Of a DNA stretch of 25,439 bases, positions 22,122 through 25,439 are shown one piece after another; the stretch's first letter is position 1; each line of letters starts with the position of its first letter. A model generated the notes under the pieces. That model did no database searches and was not told the DNA's origin. It saw nothing but the letters and a program-made list of their open reading frames with translations. Made by a program: the position numbers and the translations under genes. The DNA is from Anaerolineae bacterium (GTDB lineage: Bacteria > Chloroflexota > Anaerolineae > 4572-78), in the NCBI GenBank assembly GCA_027022125.1, contig JALVZI010000393.1, positions 1-25,439 of the forward strand. Direction: 5' to 3'.

Positions 22122-24596
22122 TCAACCGAATGCCACCGCCTGCGCGATAGTGTCATCCGCGCCGAATGAAATGATTTGTTTGCCGCGATTGACGCGGTTG
22201 GCTTTGGGGAAATCTGCCACAGCGAGATGATGCCGCAACCCTTTGCCCGACATAATGTTGACCATCCCTTTGGCGGGCGCAACGGTTGCCGCGGCGACTT
22301 TTCCGGTGGCGGGGGTAATTTTCAGCGATTGCACCCCCTGCCCGCCGCGTCCCTGCGTGGGGAACTCTGCCAGCGGGATGCGTTTCGCCCAGCCGTGCTC
22401 GCTGACCAGCACCACCGCGTAATCTTTCTCATCCGGCGGGGCGATGGCGCCGGAAATGATGGCATCCCCTTTGCCCACTTTTATCGCCGCCACACCGGTG
22501 GCGCTGCCGCTCGCCTGCGGATTGACCGTCTCTTCTGCGAATTTTATCGCTTTGCCGTTTCTGGTGAACAGCATCACATTCTGTTTGCCGTTGGTGATGT
22601 CTGCCACCACAACTTGGTCATCACTGCCCAGCCCGCCCATCACGGTGAACCAGTGTCCCTCCCCCGCCGAAATGTCGGCGATGGCGGTGCGTTTCACTTT
22701 GCCATTGGTAGCCGCCAACGTCAGATAACTTTTCGGCGAGACAATCGCCCCTGCCACAATCACTTCCCCTTTTGCCAACCCCATGGCAGTGTTGGTGGTT
22801 TTATCGGGGATGCGGAAAATGGGTCCATACCACGCCCGTCCCCGGTTGGAAACCAGCAGCACTTTGTCGTCCTCTTTCGTTTTCAGATAGAATAACGGCG
22901 CGTCCACCGCCCGTTTCGAGATGCCTTTCGACTGTCTGCCGCTGAAACCTTTGGCGGGCACGCGGTACAGATTGCCACGGGTGGTGGCGGCGATAATCTG
23001 CGCCCCTTTCGGTTTCAGCAAATCTTCTTTCGTCACCAACCCGTCTTTGCCTTCTTCTTCCAGAATGACCGTTTTGCGCGGGGTGGCATAAGCCTCTTTG
23101 ATGTCGCGGGTTTCTTCCACCACCACCGCCAGCCGTTTCGCCTCCGACGCCAGCAGCGATTTGAGATATTTGATGCGGCGCGACAACTCTTTCCGCTCGT
23201 CATCGAGTTTTTTGCGTTCCAGCGCCGCCAGTCGCCGCAGTTGCATATCCAAAATAGCGGTGGCTTGTTCCGTGCTCAACTTGAATCGTTTCATCAGATT
23301 GGCGCGGGCGGTATCGGTGGTGCGAGATTTGCGGATGGTTTCAATCACCGCGTCAATATGGTCGAGCGCTTTCAGCAGCCCCAGCACAATGTGCAGACGG
23401 GCTTCGCGTTTTTTCAATTCGTGTTTGGTGCGCCGCACAATCACATCGAGCCGGTGTTCGATGAACAGCGTCAGCACGCGCGGCAGCGACAGATACTCCG
23501 GTTCACCATCCACCAGCGCCAAATTGATGATGCCGTAAGTGGCTTTCAGACTGGTTTTGCTGAGCAGTTGTTCCAGCACTTTGGGCGCGCGGTATCCGCG
23601 GGTGATGGTCACCACGATGCGCATGCCCTCATAATCCGATTCGTCGCGCAGGTCGCTGATGCCTTTGATTTTATCGTTCCGCACGCCATCGGCGATTTGG
23701 GTGAGCAGGGTGGATTTGTTCAGCCCGTATGGTATTTCGGTGATGATGAGTTTTCGCGCATCCTCCAAATTGCTCACCGGATTGCTGTTGCTGTCTTCGC
23801 CGGAAATAACCCCTTGCATGGTGATTTTTCCCTGCCCGGTGTTGTATGCCTGTTTGATGGTGTCCACAATTTCGCCGCCTTCGGGGCGTTTGCGGTAAAT
23901 GATGCCGCCGGTGGGAAAATCGGGTCCGGGGATATATTTCATCAGATGGTCAACGGTGATTTTTTTGCGGGCGCGCCAATTTTCCGCCATAAAAATGAGC
24001 GCATCGCACACCTCACCCAAATTGTGCGGTGGAATTTTGCACGCCATACCGACCGCAATCCCTTCACTGCCGTTGACCAGCAGGTTGGGGAATTTGGCAG
24101 GCAGATATTTCGGCTCTTTCAAGGTATTGTCGAAATTGTCCTGCCATTCGATGGTATCGGCGTCGATATCCGCCAGCAATTCTTCGGCGGGCGCCGCCAT
24201 CCGCGCTTCGGTATAGCGCATTGCCGCCGCGCCGTCGCCGTCAATCGAGCCGAAATTGCCCTGACCGTCCACCAGCGGCACGCGCATCGAAAAATCTTGC
24301 GCCATGCGCACCATCGCATCATAAATGGCGGCGTCGCCGTGCGGGTGGAATTTCCCCATCGTGTCGCCGACCACCCGCGCCGATTTGCGGTATTTCGCGT
24401 TCGAGCGCAGTCCCATTTGGTGCATGGTGTACAAAATGCGCCGGTGAACGGGTTTCAGCCCGTCGCGCACATCGGGCAGGGCGCGGTCTTTGATGGTTTC
24501 CACCGCGTAATTCAAATACGCCGATTTGAGCATACGGGCAAACTGTACGGTCGATTGCCCGGAAAGAATATCCATTGAAATTTGTTCGGGTGTCAT
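22122..24596 (-). CDS. Type IIA topoisomerase subunit A (GyrA/ParC)
   Basis: DNA-cleaving subunit (824 aa) of gyrase or topoisomerase IV. The winged-helix/tower core is complete: LPDVRDGLKPVHRRIL, the FHPHGDAAIYDAMVRMAQDF region, and the active-site Tyr128 in AAMRYTEAR that forms the covalent DNA link. A coiled-coil region follows (~360-480, ELKKREARLHIVLGLLKALDHIDAVIETIRKS). The C-terminal beta-pinwheel from ~515 has repeated blades (IIAATTRGNLYRVP, VLLVSNRGRAWYG, MLFTRNGKAIKF, VVLVSEHGWAKRIP). A GyrA box Q(R/K)RGG(R/K)G is not found in blade 1; a degenerate QGRGGQG sits in a late blade. This makes a topoisomerase IV-like role possible. GGAGAG (24602-24607) lies 5 nt before the ATG. The subunit B gene is upstream on the same strand. 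Confidence 0.95.
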   Translation of the reverse strand: MTPEQISMDILSGQSTVQFARMLKSAYLNYAVETIKDRALPDVRDGLKPVHRRILYTMHQMGLRSNAKYRKSARVVGDTMGKFHPHGDAAIYDAMVRMAQDFSMRVPLVDGQGNFGSIDGDGAAAMRYTEARMAAPAEELLADIDADTIEWQDNFDNTLKEPKYLPAKFPNLLVNGSEGIAVGMACKIPPHNLGEVCDALIFMAENWRARKKITVDHLMKYIPGPDFPTGGIIYRKRPEGGEIVDTIKQAYNTGQGKITMQGVISGEDSNSNPVSNLEDARKLIITEIPYGLNKSTLLTQIADGVRNDKIKGISDLRDESDYEGMRIVVTITRGYRAPKVLEQLLSKTSLKATYGIINLALVDGEPEYLSLPRVLTLFIEHRLDVIVRRTKHELKKREARLHIVLGLLKALDHIDAVIETIRKSRTTDTARANLMKRFKLSTEQATAILDMQLRRLAALERKKLDDERKELSRRIKYLKSLLASEAKRLAVVVEETRDIKEAYATPRKTVILEEEGKDGLVTKEDLLKPKGAQIIAATTRGNLYRVPAKGFSGRQSKGISKRAVDAPLFYLKTKEDDKVLLVSNRGRAWYGPIFRIPDKTTNTAMGLAKGEVIVAGAIVSPKSYLTLAATNGKVKRTAIADISAGEGHWFTVMGGLGSDDQVVVADITNGKQNVMLFTRNGKAIKFAEETVNPQASGSATGVAAIKVGKGDAIISGAIAPPDEKDYAVVLVSEHGWAKRIPLAEFPTQGRGGQGVQSLKITPATGKVAAATVAPAKGMVNIMSGKGLRHHLAVADFPKANRVNRGKQIISFGADDTIAQAVAFG

Positions 24597-24608
24597 AATA
24601 TCTCTCCA

Positions 24609-24743
24609 ATAGCGAGTGACGAGTGACGAGTAGCGAATGGTAGTCAGCGTTCAGCCATCAGCATTCAGCGAATGAGTGAATTTTTATCACGTATCACGTT
24701 TTCACGTTACATTCACTATTCATTTTTCGCTATTCGCTATTCA
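24609..24743. repeat. Patchwork of degenerate short-word repeats between topoisomerase genes
   Basis: Four word families follow each other on the plus strand: CGAGTGA; CAGC(A/G)TTCAGC; ATCACGT; and TTCGCTATTCGCTATTCA. The last is the inverse of TAGCGAATGG in the first part, so the ends can pair. The stop codon of the subunit B gene (ATGGAGTAA, minus strand) lies at its edge. Confidence 0.6.
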
Positions 24744-25391
24744 TTACTCCATTTCCCCCATTCGTTCGATGAGCCACGATTTTCGCGGCGGCACCGATGA
24801 CCCCATCAGCAGTTCCAGCGATTGCTGTGCTGCGTGAAAATCTTCGATGGTGACCTGCACCAAATGCCGGTTGAGCGGCACGGGGTGGAAAACGGGTTTG
24901 TCATCGCCGTTTGAATCGCCGTTGGTGTAGGCATTGCGCGCCGCTTCAAACTCGGCGATGGCGGTTTTGGCGGCTTCCAGTTGTTCTTTGTCCACCGCGA
25001 AAACCGTTTCGCGCAGTTGGTCGGGGTTCATCTCGCCCAAACCTTTGTACCGCTGAACCTCCACTTTCCCCGACAACTTTTTCACCAGTTTGTCGCGTTC
25101 GGCATCGCTATAGGCGTAAAATCGTTTTTTCCCGGTGGTTATCTGATAGAGGGGCGCCACCGCCCAGAAGAGTCGCCCGGCGGCGACCATTTTCCGCATA
25201 AATTTGAACCCGAGCGTGAGCAGCAGCGCGCCGATATGCCCGCCGTCCACATCGGCATCCACCATGACGACCACCATGCCGTAGCGCATATCGTCCAAAT
25301 CGAAATCGGTGCCGACCCCGCCGCCGATGGCGCTGATGATGGACGAAATTTCGGTGTTGCCCATCGCTTTGTTCAAATTGGATCGCCACAC
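24744..25391 (-). CDS. Type IIA topoisomerase subunit B (GyrB/ParE), C-terminal part
   Basis: C-terminal third of the ATPase/TOPRIM subunit, cut by the window end. Visible: NLNKAMGNTEISSIISAIG (normally preceded by LNVEKA), the TOPRIM metal motif MVDADVDGGHIGALLLTL with Asp-x-Asp-x-Asp, and QRYKGLGEMNPDQLRET, which contacts subunit A. Between that motif and LVQVTIED about 35 extra residues are inserted (charged helix KEQLEAAKTAIAEFEAARNAY, then NGDSNGDD). Usually only about 10 residues lie there. Homology ends where the sequence folds back on itself, so the residues before NLNK (RVWRS) are doubtful. Subunits B and A are 147 bp apart and co-directional, so they are likely co-expressed. Confidence 0.9.
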   Translation of the reverse strand: MWRSNLNKAMGNTEISSIISAIGGGVGTDFDLDDMRYGMVVVMVDADVDGGHIGALLLTLGFKFMRKMVAAGRLFWAVAPLYQITTGKKRFYAYSDAERDKLVKKLSGKVEVQRYKGLGEMNPDQLRETVFAVDKEQLEAAKTAIAEFEAARNAYTNGDSNGDDKPVFHPVPLNRHLVQVTIEDFHAAQQSLELLMGSSVPPRKSWLIERMGEME

Positions 25392-25439
25392 GCGGAAAAA
25401 TTCTGAACGTGTGGCGATCCAATTTGAACAAAGCGATGG
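25361..25439. repeat. Perfect 32-bp inverted repeat at the window end (foldback)
   Basis: Bases 25361-25392 are exactly complementary to 25408-25439 around a 15-nt loop, and the window stops at the last paired base. The left arm encodes genuine topoisomerase B sequence. A perfect palindrome that destroys a conserved gene and ends exactly at the edge suggests a chimeric or foldback contig end. Confidence 0.9.

Noticed and set aside
23241..24578. A 445-codon open frame on the plus strand across the topoisomerase A gene
   Set aside because: It is antisense to a fully conserved gene, has no ribosome binding site and a His/Gln/Arg-rich composition typical of shadow frames in GC-rich DNA.
1..25439. 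tRNA, rRNA or known riboswitch
   Set aside because: No cloverleaf with a T-loop consensus, rRNA core sequence or recognisable riboswitch core was seen; the hairpins found are terminators or dispersed palindromes.

Overview
The window looks like chromosomal DNA of an uncultured member of the Chloroflexota (Anaerolineae-like). This rests on protein character, not on a search. The pointers are a cyclase–AAA–TPR giant regulator, a huge secreted beta-helix/peptidase protein ending in a YLPLVLK tail, a DUF2085 membrane protein, a 2Fe-2S/molybdopterin fused hydroxylase, and many dispersed GTAGGGGC...GCCCCTAC palindromes. Coding DNA is mostly GC-rich. Roughly 19.1-22.1 kb is visibly AT-richer and packed with repeats.

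Layout. 1-3612 (+): end of a flavoprotein subunit, then a fused 2Fe-2S/molybdopterin subunit of a xanthine-dehydrogenase-family hydroxylase. 3613-3720: a palindromic element between convergent genes. 3727-4959 (-): a DUF2442 gene, a DUF433 gene and a DUF2085 membrane protein, read in that order. 5065-5658 (-): a cysteine-containing protein of unknown function with its own terminator. 5777-8831 (-): a copper operon csoR-copZ-copA with a readable promoter, a CsoR-type operator and a terminator. 9154-10260 (+): an M29 aminopeptidase. 10517-19126 (+): two very large genes 30 bp apart, a tandem cyclase/AAA/TPR regulator and a secreted beta-helix/PKD/PPC/C25-like peptidase. 19196-20030: repeat-rich DNA without a convincing gene. 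20041-20388 (+): a small secreted protein made almost only of SIGTIN hexapeptides, with a strong terminator. 20523-21683 (+): an S41 (C-terminal processing) peptidase with an N-terminal membrane anchor. 21684-22121: convergent intergenic region full of palindromes. 22122-25391 (-): type IIA topoisomerase subunit A, preceded by the end of subunit B, which is cut off by a foldback sequence at the window edge.

The most interesting signal is a hexapeptide family shared by two neighbours. The secreted C25-like peptidase carries eight tandem GNLSSI units inserted in its PPC domain. The small secreted protein 0.9 kb downstream consists of 13 SIGT(I/L)N units and ends in SIGNHSSF, close to the peptidase's SIGNLSSI. 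An S41 peptidase follows immediately. A secreted repeat protein flanked by two exported or anchored proteases, with a cyclase-type regulator upstream, may be an undescribed surface or processing system. The second signal is a family of compound palindromic elements with their own terminal inverted repeats. The third is a set of degenerate short-word arrays, three of which begin exactly at a stop codon.
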